Assembly: GCF_003651185.1 (NCBI RefSeq)
Contig: NZ_RCDC01000004.1
Coordinates: 661,868 to 725,867, forward strand
Origin: Stenotrophomonas rhizophila
Lineage (GTDB): Bacteria; Pseudomonadota; Gammaproteobacteria; Xanthomonadales; Xanthomonadaceae
DNA: 64,000 bases
Direction of reading: 5' to 3'
Shown here one piece after another: positions 43,290-50,653 of the stretch. The notes under the pieces were generated by a model. It did not search any database. It was not told the origin of the DNA and worked only from the letters and a program-made list of their open reading frames with translations. The position numbers were made by a program, and so were the translations under genes. Numbering within the stretch: position 1 is the stretch's first letter; every line of letters starts with the position of its first letter.

Positions 43290-43648
43290 GGCCACTTCAC
43301 TCCTGCCTTCTCCAGCGCGCCGGAGAGCTGGCCGACCAGCTTGGTCAGTTCCGCCATCGCCTCAGCCTGTGCAGCCTCAGGGCAGGTCAGGTACTTCTCG
43401 ATCAGGTAGTGGATCGGGCTGAAATCCTTGGTCGCCGCGAAGTAGCGCTCCAGTTCGTCGATCGTCATGCCGCGCAGCTTGCCGCCGCTGTCCTGGCCGG
43501 CCAGCTTCTCGGTGAGCTTGGAAGGAGACATGTCCAAACGCCCCGCGGTCTCGACCAAGCCGCGGTCATAGACCACGGTGGTCATGTGGTCACGAAGGCT
43601 GCGGTTCCTTGTCAGGCCGGATTGATAAGTGAGGCTCAGGTGGCGCAT
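43286..43648 (-). CDS. CII-like phage regulatory protein (CP76 family)
   Basis: 120 residues. The helix-turn-helix region RGLVETAGRLDMSPSKLTEKLAG and following MTIDELERYFAATKDFSPIHYLIEKYL match the phage regulatory CII family found downstream of Cro-like genes in Xanthomonas/Pseudomonas phages. It may influence lysogeny or replication. No promoter target was found. Confidence 0.7.
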   Translation of the reverse strand: MRHLSLTYQSGLTRNRSLRDHMTTVVYDRGLVETAGRLDMSPSKLTEKLAGQDSGGKLRGMTIDELERYFAATKDFSPIHYLIEKYLTCPEAAQAEAMAELTKLVGQLSGALEKAGVKWP

Positions 43649-43785
43649 CGGGGCTCTCTTGGGGTTCTTGGGAATTCGGGGGACGACGTGTTCCCCTGAA
43701 TTCCCCTGCTTGGTCGTGAAAATGGCCGCTCACCGAAACGGAGAGCAGCCAGTTGGAGATTCAGATCAGGGACGAAGCGGCCATG

Positions 43786-43989
43786 TCAGGCGGCCTTCTT
43801 GCGGCGGGCAGCCTTGCGGATCTCAGTAGCGGCCAAGTCGATCAGGGCCTTCCCGGTCTCGTAGGAGGGAGTGACCACGCTCCTGCGGATACGGTTGACC
43901 GTGGTCTGGTTGACGTTGAGCTCAGCGGCGATGGCCTGTTCGGTCATCCCGCCAGCCAAGAGGATCGCGATGGCGTCGGATGGGTTCAT
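43786..43989 (-). CDS. Cro-like small HTH repressor
   Basis: 67 residues from the ATG at 43989. HTH is visible in MTEQAIAAELNVNQTTVNRIRRS, followed by a basic tail (RKAARRKKAA). The -10 box ends seven bases before the ATG, so the message is probably leaderless or nearly so. Divergent from the CI-like gene, sharing its control region. Confidence 0.7.
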   Translation of the reverse strand: MNPSDAIAILLAGGMTEQAIAAELNVNQTTVNRIRRSVVTPSYETGKALIDLAATEIRKAARRKKAA

Positions 43990-43996
43990 GCGCACG

Positions 43997-44038
43997 ATTA
44001 TGCATTGTTGCATTCCCACGTCAATGCATCATTGCATT
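43997..44038 (-). promoter_or_regulatory. Leftward early promoter with two repressor operators
   Basis: On the minus strand, TTGACG (44019-44024), a 16-bp spacer and CATAAT (43997-44002). Two 16-bp dyads cover it: TATGCATTGTTGCATT (43999-44014) and AATGCATCATTGCATT (44023-44038), 24 bp start to start. Confidence 0.8.
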
Positions 44039-44055
44039 CGACCCGACGAACGGTC

Positions 44056-44502
44056 ATGTCTCACCATCTCCGCATGACATTCCTCGCGAAAAACCTCCGG
44101 TTCCTGGCGCGTAACGCTCACATCAAGCAGGCTGCACTCGGCGAGCGACTCGGGGTTCAGCAATCAACGGTGCAGCGGATCATGTCCGGGGCCACGGAAT
44201 ACCCTCGCCTGGACAGCTTGCTGGCGATCACCTCTTTCTTTAACTGCAGCCTGGACGACCTGATCTATCGAGACATGGAGCTAGACGGTCCCGGCTCGTC
44301 TCAGGTTATGGGATTCGCCGATGACACCATGGCTCAGGCGGTGGAGCTGCTGCACATGCTGGCCGAGCTTAGGCCAGACGACGCGAGGTTCCGCCGGGTT
44401 TCATGGCGTGCAATCCAGGTGACAGCGAAGGCCATTACCAAGGCTGAGGGCTCTCAGAAGGATGCAGTGCGCATGATCTTGGAGGAGTTGGTAAAGGAGT
44501 GA
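44056..44502 (+). CDS. CI-like XRE-family prophage repressor
   Basis: 148 residues from the ATG at 44056; an ATG at 44074 is possible. HTH residues are seen in IKQAALGERLGVQQSTVQRIMSG (about 24-46). The C-terminal half is helical, with no S24 peptidase (LexA/CI autocleavage) Ser-Lys signature. It therefore may need a route other than classical RecA-driven cleavage for induction. It is divergent from Cro and near four matching operators. Confidence 0.75.
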   Translation: MSHHLRMTFLAKNLRFLARNAHIKQAALGERLGVQQSTVQRIMSGATEYPRLDSLLAITSFFNCSLDDLIYRDMELDGPGSSQVMGFADDTMAQAVELLHMLAELRPDDARFRRVSWRAIQVTAKAITKAEGSQKDAVRMILEELVKE

Positions 44503-44506
44503 ACTT

Positions 44507-44821
44507 GTGGCGCTGGATTCAATAACGTTAAAGACCCTTGCTATCGAACTGGCGGCTGCGCTGCCGCCAGTTGCCCCTGATGTATCGCAGGGCGCGCCCC
44601 TAGACATCTCTTCCAGAGCCAAGAAGACCAGGTCCATCCAGCGCATCGCGGATGCTTATAACTGGCATTCCGCCATCGTCCACTTCTTGGACATGAAAGA
44701 CGCCTCCTACATCTCAGACCTCTCCGAACCCCAGTTGGATGACCTTCTGGAGCGGATGACAGGCTATGTAGACGCCGCAGAGATGGGCTGCAGCCTCGCG
44801 GACAGCCTTCCCGCCTACTAA
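44507..44821 (+). CDS. Hypothetical protein downstream of repressor
   Basis: 104 residues from a GTG with AAAGGAG upstream, four bases after the repressor stop, so co-transcribed with it and probably expressed in the lysogen. Helical, with no known domain. A lysogenic accessory or immunity role is possible but only from context. Confidence 0.5.
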   Translation: MALDSITLKTLAIELAAALPPVAPDVSQGAPLDISSRAKKTRSIQRIADAYNWHSAIVHFLDMKDASYISDLSEPQLDDLLERMTGYVDAAEMGCSLADSLPAY

Positions 44822-44896
44822 GCGGGAGCCAACCAGCTTGGCAAAACCCGGGCGAAGCTGAATCTGCAACTACCGTTCGTCGGCTCGTTGAAAATA

Positions 44897-44938
44897 AATG
44901 CATTGATGCATTGACATGGAAATGCATGGATGCATAAT
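44897..44938 (+). promoter_or_regulatory. Rightward early promoter with two repressor operators
   Basis: TTGACA (44911-44916), a 16-bp spacer and CATAAT (44933-44938). The dyads AATGCATTGATGCATT (44897-44912) and AATGCATGGATGCATA (44921-44936) overlap both boxes, with the same 24-bp spacing as the leftward pair. Confidence 0.85.
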
Positions 44939-44990
44939 CACTCCATCGCCCCACGACACCCTCACAACGAGGCGGGGCTGGAGAACGAAG

Positions 44991-45395
44991 ATGAGCCAGC
45001 AGTCGCAGCAGCGCTTCACCCAGACCCACGGCGGCGTGCTGACCGTCATCGATTCGACCACCGGCCTCGAGTGGATCGCCAAGCCGCTGGCTGGCGAGTT
45101 CGAACACCAGAAGGCCATCGACGCCTGCGCCGCGCTGGACTTCGCCGGCCACAAGGATTGGCGCCTCCCGACCCGCGCCGAGCTGCTCACCCTGGTCGAC
45201 ATCACCCGCCACGAGCCGGCGATCGATACCGCGGCCTTCCCTGACTTCCCCAAGCGCGGCTGGTTCTGGACCTCCGACCTGTGCGCCTGGTCTTCGGCGT
45301 CCGCGTGGTTCGTCCTTTTCAACTACGGCTACGTCGACAACCACCCCCGCGACTACGACGGGTTCGTGTTGGCCGTGCGTCGTGCCGGTCAGTAA
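44991..45395 (+). CDS. DGR target protein 1: DUF1566/C-type-lectin-like protein with variable repeat
   Basis: 134 residues from the ATG at 44991, first gene after the rightward promoter. It is a DUF1566 (Lcl-like) domain with TTGLEWIAKP, DWRLPTRAELLTLVD and WFWTSD. Residues 98-133 are the variable repeat ending GFVLAVRRAG. The variable residues relative to the template's Asn codons are Phe, Leu, Tyr, Tyr, Asp, His, Pro, Asp, Tyr, Asp. There is no signal peptide or membrane segment. DGR variable domains commonly use this fold as a tolerant binding scaffold. The ligand is unknown. Confidence 0.9.
   Translation: MSQQSQQRFTQTHGGVLTVIDSTTGLEWIAKPLAGEFEHQKAIDACAALDFAGHKDWRLPTRAELLTLVDITRHEPAIDTAAFPDFPKRGWFWTSDLCAWSSASAWFVLFNYGYVDNHPRDYDGFVLAVRRAGQ
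45284..45389 (+). repeat. Variable repeat VR-A of the diversity-generating retroelement
   Basis: 106 bp aligned to 50712-50817 without gaps. All 12 differences are at template adenines within 45309-45359. The flanks are identical. It is followed by CAGTAATT as in the other variable repeat. Confidence 0.95.
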
Positions 45396-45423
45396 TTGGC
45401 CTTTCTGACATAGGGGTCACGAC

Positions 45424-45720
45424 ATGCCAGCCGACTACCAGATTGCCCGTAACGACGACGCTCCGGAGCAGAACGACGAGGCCTACCAGTTCGCCTGCGA
45501 TCAGGTGGCGGCCGAGCTGGAGTCCGCGGCCGAAACCGCCGACATGGTTTCGGCGTTGAGTGGATCGCGGCACGTCGTTCACTTCCTGATGTCTCAGAAG
45601 ATTCCGCCGCACCTGCTGCCCTATGCCCGTGACCTCGCCGAGTTGGTCCGCAATATCTCCGACCGCGTGGATGGGCAGATGCAGACGTTGACCAGCTCCG
45701 ACATGAGGGACGCCGCATGA
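45424..45720 (+). CDS. Small hypothetical protein
   Basis: 98 residues starting MPADYQIARNDDAPEQND, acidic and helical, with no domain recognised. It is the second gene of the rightward unit. Confidence 0.5.
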   Translation: MPADYQIARNDDAPEQNDEAYQFACDQVAAELESAAETADMVSALSGSRHVVHFLMSQKIPPHLLPYARDLAELVRNISDRVDGQMQTLTSSDMRDAA

Positions 45721-45908
45721 ACACCTTCGAGAACACCCGGTTCCGCCAGCTGGTCCAGAAGCGCGCCGAGAGCTTGGGCTACTGCCCGATGACTGTCCGC
45801 CAGATCGTGCGGGTGGCCGTTGCTACCGGCCTCGGCACGCTCGCGGCGCAGGCTCACCAGGTTGTGCCCTACCCGGCCAGCTCGGCGACGTGCGGTGATG
45901 CGGCATGA
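45717..45908 (+). CDS. Small hypothetical protein
   Basis: 63 residues from the ATGA overlap. Contains RQIVRVAVATGLGTLAAQA, possibly a short membrane-associated helix. Function unknown. Confidence 0.45.
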   Translation: MNTFENTRFRQLVQKRAESLGYCPMTVRQIVRVAVATGLGTLAAQAHQVVPYPASSATCGDAA

Positions 45909-46186
45909 GCGCCTTCGCCCTAGCGGCCATCGACACGCAGATCGAAGACTGCCGCGCCACCGGGCACACCGGCAACGTTGAGAACCTGATGAAAGCCCGC
46001 GCCGCAGTCGCCGAGCTGATCGAGGCAGATGAGACTCTGGACGCTTGTCGGGATGAAATTCGACGCCTCCGCGAAAGGATGGATAACGACCGCCCGCTGC
46101 ATCCCGACACTCCAGCGCTGCACCGCCTGGAGGCAGCCATCAAGCGCCGCGCTACCGCCCTCGCCCGCGTCCGGGGTGCCGCATGA
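45905..46186 (+). CDS. Small coiled-coil protein
   Basis: 93 residues, mostly helical (LMKARAAVAELIEADETLDA... RLRERMDND). Four-base overlaps on both sides. Function unknown. Confidence 0.5.
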   Translation: MSAFALAAIDTQIEDCRATGHTGNVENLMKARAAVAELIEADETLDACRDEIRRLRERMDNDRPLHPDTPALHRLEAAIKRRATALARVRGAA

Positions 46187-46296
46187 CCGCCGCCGACCGC
46201 GCCGCGCACCGCTACGCCATCGGCCACATGGCCGCCTACTTCCTCGCGTTCTGCCTGGGTGTTGCGTTCGCCCTGGTGGTGGGAGCGATCGCATGA
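46183..46296 (+). CDS. Very small membrane protein
   Basis: 37 residues starting MTAADRAAHRYAIGHMA, with one transmembrane segment (AYFLAFCLGVAFALVVGAI). ATGA overlaps at both ends support it. Function unknown. Confidence 0.45.
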   Translation: MTAADRAAHRYAIGHMAAYFLAFCLGVAFALVVGAIA

Positions 46297-46481
46297 CCGA
46301 CACCGACTTCATCCGCGCGATGCAGCAGGGCCTGCCGCCGATTGCGCCTCCTACCACGCCCGGCCTGTCCGTCACCGAGTACCGCATGGACGGCGTGCTG
46401 CTGGGCAACTCGGATATCGAGATCAACAACCACGAGGCCCTGTGGGGCATCTGCGCAGAGGAAACGAACGATGAGCAGTAA
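46293..46481 (+). CDS. Small hypothetical protein
   Basis: 62 residues starting MTDTDFIRAMQQGLPPIAPP, with no domain recognised. It overlaps the next gene by 11 bases. Confidence 0.45.
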   Translation: MTDTDFIRAMQQGLPPIAPPTTPGLSVTEYRMDGVLLGNSDIEINNHEALWGICAEETNDEQ

Positions 46482-46779
46482 GCGCTGGAAAATCTGCGAC
46501 GAGCAATGCGTTGGCGGCCTCCGAATCGTACCGGCAGAAGGTGGCCGCGGCGTTGCTGTCGTCATCCAGCGCGACCCGGACGCGCTCGGCCAAGGCGGCA
46601 TCAGCGCGGAAGAGGCGCTGATTAATGCCCGCCTGATCGCCGCTGCGCCCGAGCTTCTGGCCGAGTTGGAAATGCTTTCCAGTGTCGTTGAGGGCTGCGG
46701 CATGGCCGCGATGCCGGAGGTCGAGTGTCGCCTCGTATTCGCCCGAGCCGCCATCGCCAGAGCCACGGGAGACGCCTGA
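46471..46779 (+). CDS. Small hypothetical phage protein
   Basis: 102 residues from the ATG at 46471 (GAGGAAACGAACG upstream). The middle has ISAEEALINARLIAAAPELLAELEML, a motif common to many small phage proteins of unknown role. Coupled to the next gene by TGATG. Confidence 0.55.
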   Translation: MSSKRWKICDEQCVGGLRIVPAEGGRGVAVVIQRDPDALGQGGISAEEALINARLIAAAPELLAELEMLSSVVEGCGMAAMPEVECRLVFARAAIARATGDA

Positions 46780-47036
46780 TGCGCCATCTGACCGCTGCCT
46801 TCCTCTGCGCCCTGGTCGCGTCTTTCTGCGCCGCCGTGGTGCTGCGCGCCCTGATCACCAATGCCGACAGTTTCATTCTGATCGGCGGTGTCGGGGTCTT
46901 GTTCTTCACCTACCGCTGCTGGGCTGAGGTCCGCCAAGCATGGCCGGCCTTCACCCGCCATCTGGCTCACCGGCGCGCCATGCGCCGCGCCGCCCCGCTG
47001 GTCCGCATCAATCTGCCCAAGGAAGATCTGCAATGA
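46779..47036 (+). CDS. Small membrane protein
   Basis: 85 residues with two transmembrane segments (FLCALVASFCAAVVLRALI and FILIGGVGVLFFTYRCW) and a basic tail. It overlaps the exonuclease start by four bases. Function unknown. Confidence 0.5.
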   Translation: MRHLTAAFLCALVASFCAAVVLRALITNADSFILIGGVGVLFFTYRCWAEVRQAWPAFTRHLAHRRAMRRAAPLVRINLPKEDLQ

Positions 47037-47983
47037 GCGCTCAGCTCCAAACCATCGCGCCGGAAGACCACGACCGCCGCCGCTTCCTGGGTGGGTCGGA
47101 CATCGCGGCGGTGCTCGGCATCAGTCCGTGGAAGACCCCGCTGCAGCTATGGGAGGCGAAGACCGCTCAGGCCCTGCCGCATGACAAGCCCACTGGTGTG
47201 AAGCGCCGCGGTCACCGCTGGGAGGCTGTGGTGGCGGAGATGCTGGTCGAGCACCTTGAGCAGCAGGGCCACACGGTCGAGATCGTGGACAGCAACAAGC
47301 GCTACATCGACCCGCAACGCCCGTTCCTGGCTGCCGAGATCGACTTCGAAGTCCGTCTGGATGGTGAGAAGGAGATCACCAACGTTGAGCTGAAGACGGT
47401 CCACCCGTTCAAGGCTGGCGAATGGGGTGAAGGCGGCACTGACGAATCCCCGGTCTGGTACACCGCGCAAGGCATGCACGGCTTGGGCGTCACCGGCCGC
47501 AACCGGTGCTTGATCGCGCCCCTGTTCGGTGCCGACGAAATCCGCGCATACCCGGTACTGCGGGACGACGAAACGCTCGATGCCATGCGCCAGCGTTGCG
47601 ACGCCTTCTGGCACCTGGTCACCAGCGGCGTGCGCCCTGACCCCACCACCCTTTCCGACCTCGACCGCCTTTACAAGGGCGACGAGCAGTTGCCTGCCCT
47701 GATCGCTGACAGCGAGCTCACCCGGCACGTCCTTCGCCTCCGCGCTATCAAATCTGAAATCAAAGCCCGCGAGCTGGAAGCCGAAGTCCTTGAGTTCGAC
47801 GTGAAGCAGTTGATGCGTGACGCGGTGGAGCTGGTGATCCCCGATGACGACAAGAAGGTCGCGGTGGTCTGGAAGGAGCGAGCGCATTCCTGGCTGGACC
47901 AGGCCGCGCTGAAAGAGCAGCACCCCGCCGTCCACAAGCAGCTGATGCGCAAGAGCAGCACGCGCGTTTTCACCGTCAAGTAA
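47033..47983 (+). CDS. YqaJ-family phage recombination exonuclease
   Basis: 316 residues from the ATG at 47033. YqaJ signatures: GGSDIAAVLGISPWKTPLQLW (about 20-41), RRGHRWEAVVAEML, the metal-site Asp and Glu of AAEIDFEV and the Glu-x-Lys of VELKTV. These enzymes resect double-strand ends and pair with a RecT/Beta annealing protein, encoded by the next gene. Confidence 0.88.
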   Translation: MSAQLQTIAPEDHDRRRFLGGSDIAAVLGISPWKTPLQLWEAKTAQALPHDKPTGVKRRGHRWEAVVAEMLVEHLEQQGHTVEIVDSNKRYIDPQRPFLAAEIDFEVRLDGEKEITNVELKTVHPFKAGEWGEGGTDESPVWYTAQGMHGLGVTGRNRCLIAPLFGADEIRAYPVLRDDETLDAMRQRCDAFWHLVTSGVRPDPTTLSDLDRLYKGDEQLPALIADSELTRHVLRLRAIKSEIKARELEAEVLEFDVKQLMRDAVELVIPDDDKKVAVVWKERAHSWLDQAALKEQHPAVHKQLMRKSSTRVFTVK

Positions 47984-47995
47984 CTGAGGATTCCG

Positions 47996-49012
47996 ATGAG
48001 CACTTCCGCACTGAAGGCTGCCGCCACCGGCACCGCCGCCCAGACCCGAGCCGAGCGCCCGGCCACCATCGCCGGCCTGCTGACCGATCCGAAGATCAAG
48101 GCGCAGATGGCGCTAGCGCTGCCCAAGCACATCAGCCCGGACCGGTTGGCGCGCATCGCCCTGACCGAGGTCCGCAAGATTCCGAAGCTGGCGCAGTGCG
48201 ACCAGACCTCTTTCCTGGGCGCGATCATGCAGTGCGCCGCGCTGGGTTTGGAGCCGGGCGGTGCGCTCGGTCATTGCTACCTGATCCCCTTCGAAAACCG
48301 CCGGCAGAACCGTACCGAGGTCCAGTTCATCGTCGGCTATCGCGGGATGATCGATCTCGCCCGCCGTTCGGGCCAGATCGTCAGCCTTGAGGCCCGTGCG
48401 GTTTACGCGAAGGACCATTTCAAGGTGCGCCTTGGGCTGGATTCGAGCATCGAGCACGAGCCGGATTGGGAGGCTGACGATCGTGGCGAGCTGACGTTCG
48501 TCTATGCGGTGGCCAAGCTTCGCGATGGCGGCGTCCAATTCGAGGTGATGAGCCGAAAGGAGATCGAGCGGGTCCGCAACGAATCGCAGGGCTACAAGAC
48601 CGCTGCGCGCCTCGCCAAGCCCGGCCAGGAGCCGAACTCGCCGTGGGCCAGCCACTTCGAAGAGATGGCGAAGAAAACGGTGATCCGCCGCCTGTTCAAG
48701 TACCTGCCTGTGTCCATCGAGATTCAGCGCGCTGTCGGGCTGGACGAGCAGGCCGACGCCGGTGTGCCGCAGGACAATCCGCTGGTGATCGACGGCGAGT
48801 TCTCCCACGTCGAGCAGCAGAGCCTGCAGGACAGCGGCGAGCAGCCGGATGGGCTGACCGCGCAGGACGTGCTGGCCTCGATCACCGCCGCGCAGGACCG
48901 GGACGCGCTCGACTCCGCCTGGGACATGGCCAGCCTGTTGCCGGCCGGCCTTGACCGCAAGCCCATCCACGACGCCTACCAAGCCCGCCTGAGCGAGCTG
49001 GAAGCTAACTGA
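47996..49012 (+). CDS. recT: RecT family single-strand annealing protein
   Basis: 338 residues. The RecT core is visible: FLGAIMQCAALGLEPG, GHCYLIPFEN, VQFIVGYRGMIDLARRSG, and later EEMAKKTVIRRLFKYLP. It anneals strands resected by the adjacent YqaJ exonuclease. The variable C-terminus is acidic. Confidence 0.92.
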   Translation: MSTSALKAAATGTAAQTRAERPATIAGLLTDPKIKAQMALALPKHISPDRLARIALTEVRKIPKLAQCDQTSFLGAIMQCAALGLEPGGALGHCYLIPFENRRQNRTEVQFIVGYRGMIDLARRSGQIVSLEARAVYAKDHFKVRLGLDSSIEHEPDWEADDRGELTFVYAVAKLRDGGVQFEVMSRKEIERVRNESQGYKTAARLAKPGQEPNSPWASHFEEMAKKTVIRRLFKYLPVSIEIQRAVGLDEQADAGVPQDNPLVIDGEFSHVEQQSLQDSGEQPDGLTAQDVLASITAAQDRDALDSAWDMASLLPAGLDRKPIHDAYQARLSELEAN

Positions 49013-49097
49013 CTCCCCAGCTGCCCGCTCCCCTCGGGCAGCGACACCCGCGCCGGCCGGGTTCCCCAACGCCGGCACCCACACACAGGAGTCCAGC

Positions 49098-49283
49098 ATG
49101 AAAGGCCAGCTCGACATCTTCGACCATGATCCCGCCCGATTGGCGGCCACGCACCGTGAGGCGGCTCAGCACGCCTTGGGTGCTGGCGACCAGGGCTACT
49201 TCACAGCCCGCGAGCGCTACGAATTCCTGACGGCCGAGGCCGAGCGCCTGGAGCGTCAGGCTGGGATCAGGGAAGCCGCATGA
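49098..49283 (+). CDS. Small protein with N-terminal clamp-binding-like motif
   Basis: 61 residues. Residues 4-8 read QLDIF, close to the sliding-clamp-binding consensus, then a helical region. The AGGAG site precedes the start. A clamp interaction is inferred from the motif. Confidence 0.5.
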   Translation: MKGQLDIFDHDPARLAATHREAAQHALGAGDQGYFTARERYEFLTAEAERLERQAGIREAA

Positions 49284-49630
49284 GCAACCGGCATCCCTTC
49301 GTTTGCCCGAAAGCACCGGTCGGCCGACCAATCCTCTACCCACGCGACGTGCGCACCGTCCGCGACCACCTCCGCCGGCACCTGCGCGAGGAAGGTCAGA
49401 AGATGCAGAACCTGGCAGCAGCGTGGGGCGTCTCGAAGCACACCGTCTATGCGCTGTTCAACGTGGACCGGCCGCTGCCGCCGCAGCACGTCGAGGCATC
49501 CATCGTCCACCTCGGGCTGGACGACTTCGACGCCAACGAATTGAGGCTGCTGGCCGCCCGTGAGGCTGGCTGGCAGATCGACCCGAAGTACCTGATCGAC
49601 AACACCACCAACCGTAAGGAGACGCAATGA
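49280..49630 (+). CDS. XRE-like helix-turn-helix protein
   Basis: 116 residues. The HTH is EEGQKMQNLAAAWGVSKHTVYALFN (about 37-61). It lies immediately upstream of the second DGR target, with ATGA overlaps on both sides. It could regulate the local operon, but no operator was identified for it. Confidence 0.6.
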   Translation: MSNRHPFVCPKAPVGRPILYPRDVRTVRDHLRRHLREEGQKMQNLAAAWGVSKHTVYALFNVDRPLPPQHVEASIVHLGLDDFDANELRLLAAREAGWQIDPKYLIDNTTNRKETQ

Positions 49631-50187
49631 ACACCGTCACCATCCGTACCGAAGGAACCGAGATCACCGTCAGTGGCGGGAATGTCGCCGTGCAGCGCAT
49701 CCAGGCCGGGCCGCAGCCGGTCAACGTAGGCGCCGCCGTGAACAGTGCCTCGCACACGAAGGTCTTCGCCAACGGCTCCCAAGCCGAAAACGGCTCAATC
49801 GACTTCAACCGCACCGACCACGTTGCAATCATCGATCACGCCACCGGCCTGATGTGGGCGGTCAAGTCCATCGGAGACAGCGACGGGGATCCGATGAGCC
49901 AGGCCGACTGCGAGAAGGCGTGCGGCGAACTGCGCCTGCTCGGCCACGACGACTGGCGCCTGCCAACCCGCGCAGAGCTGGCCGGCCTGGTCGACGACAC
50001 CCGCCATGAGCCGTCCATCGACACCAACCTCTTCCCCGGCGTGCTGCCGCGCTGGCACTGGACCAGCACGGCGGCCGCCTGGTCTTCGGCGTCCGCGTGG
50101 GTCGTCGGTTTCAGCGGCGGCTACGTCTACAGCTCCCACCGCGACGGCAGCGGGTTCGTGTTGGCCGTGCGTCGTGCCGGTCAGTAA
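49627..50187 (+). CDS. DGR target protein 2: DUF1566/C-type-lectin-like protein with variable repeat
   Basis: 186 residues. The N-terminal 60 residues are beta-rich (NTVTIRTEGTEITVSGGNVA). The DUF1566 domain follows with TGLMWAVK, DWRLPTRAELAGLVD and RWHWTS. Residues 148-185 are the variable repeat ending GFVLAVRRAG. Its variable residues against template Asn codons are Val, Gly, Ser, Gly, Tyr, Tyr, Ser, Ser, Asp, Gly, Ser. It lies 25 bases upstream of avd, the arrangement known from BPP-1. No signal peptide is seen. Confidence 0.92.
   Translation: MNTVTIRTEGTEITVSGGNVAVQRIQAGPQPVNVGAAVNSASHTKVFANGSQAENGSIDFNRTDHVAIIDHATGLMWAVKSIGDSDGDPMSQADCEKACGELRLLGHDDWRLPTRAELAGLVDDTRHEPSIDTNLFPGVLPRWHWTSTAAAWSSASAWVVGFSGGYVYSSHRDGSGFVLAVRRAGQ
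50070..50181 (+). repeat. Variable repeat VR-B of the diversity-generating retroelement
   Basis: 112 bp aligned to 50706-50817 without gaps. All 16 differences fall at template adenines within 50101-50151. Immediately beyond the 3' end the base changes from G (template) to C (variable), then CAGTAATT, which fits a homing-initiation boundary. Confidence 0.96.
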
Positions 50188-50212
50188 TTTGATCTTCTGC
50201 TGAGGCCTATCG

Positions 50213-50653
50213 ATGACTTCCCGCTTCCAGCTCCCGCCCATTCTCAAAGCATGCGAACGGCTCCTGCTCGAAATTGAGCAGGCCGTCCGGCAGTTCCCGC
50301 GCTATCACCGCTACATGATCGGGTCGGACCTGCGCCGCCAGATGATGTCGGTATACAGCACGGCGAACCGTGCGTGGCGCGACCGCACCAACCAGCCGAA
50401 GTTGGTCGGGCAGCTGGTGTGGGATATCGATGACCTCAAGCAGCACCTGCAGGCCGCCAAGCTGTTCAAGGCGTTCCGCAGCTTCCGGCAGTTCGAGATG
50501 CTGATCCGCCTGGCTGAAGAGCTGGGCGCACAGGCCGGCGGTTGGCGCCGCCGCCTGGTCAATCCCCAAGCCCAGAATGCGCAAGCCTCTAGCGTCGCGC
50601 AGCGTGGCAAGAAACTGAGTACCCATGGCGCCTCTGCGGGGGCCAATTCATGA
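50213..50653 (+). CDS. avd: Avd-like accessory variability determinant
   Basis: 146 residues, nearly all helical, with four predicted helices: KACERLLLEIEQAVRQFPRY, SDLRRQMMSVYSTANRAW, LVWDIDDLKQHLQAAKLFKAF and FRQFEMLIRLAEELG. This is the four-helix-bundle family. Avd forms a basic pentamer that binds the DGR reverse transcriptase and the template RNA and is required for mutagenic cDNA synthesis. It sits between VR-B and the template repeat, with ATGA overlap to the reverse transcriptase. Confidence 0.88.
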   Translation: MTSRFQLPPILKACERLLLEIEQAVRQFPRYHRYMIGSDLRRQMMSVYSTANRAWRDRTNQPKLVGQLVWDIDDLKQHLQAAKLFKAFRSFRQFEMLIRLAEELGAQAGGWRRRLVNPQAQNAQASSVAQRGKKLSTHGASAGANS

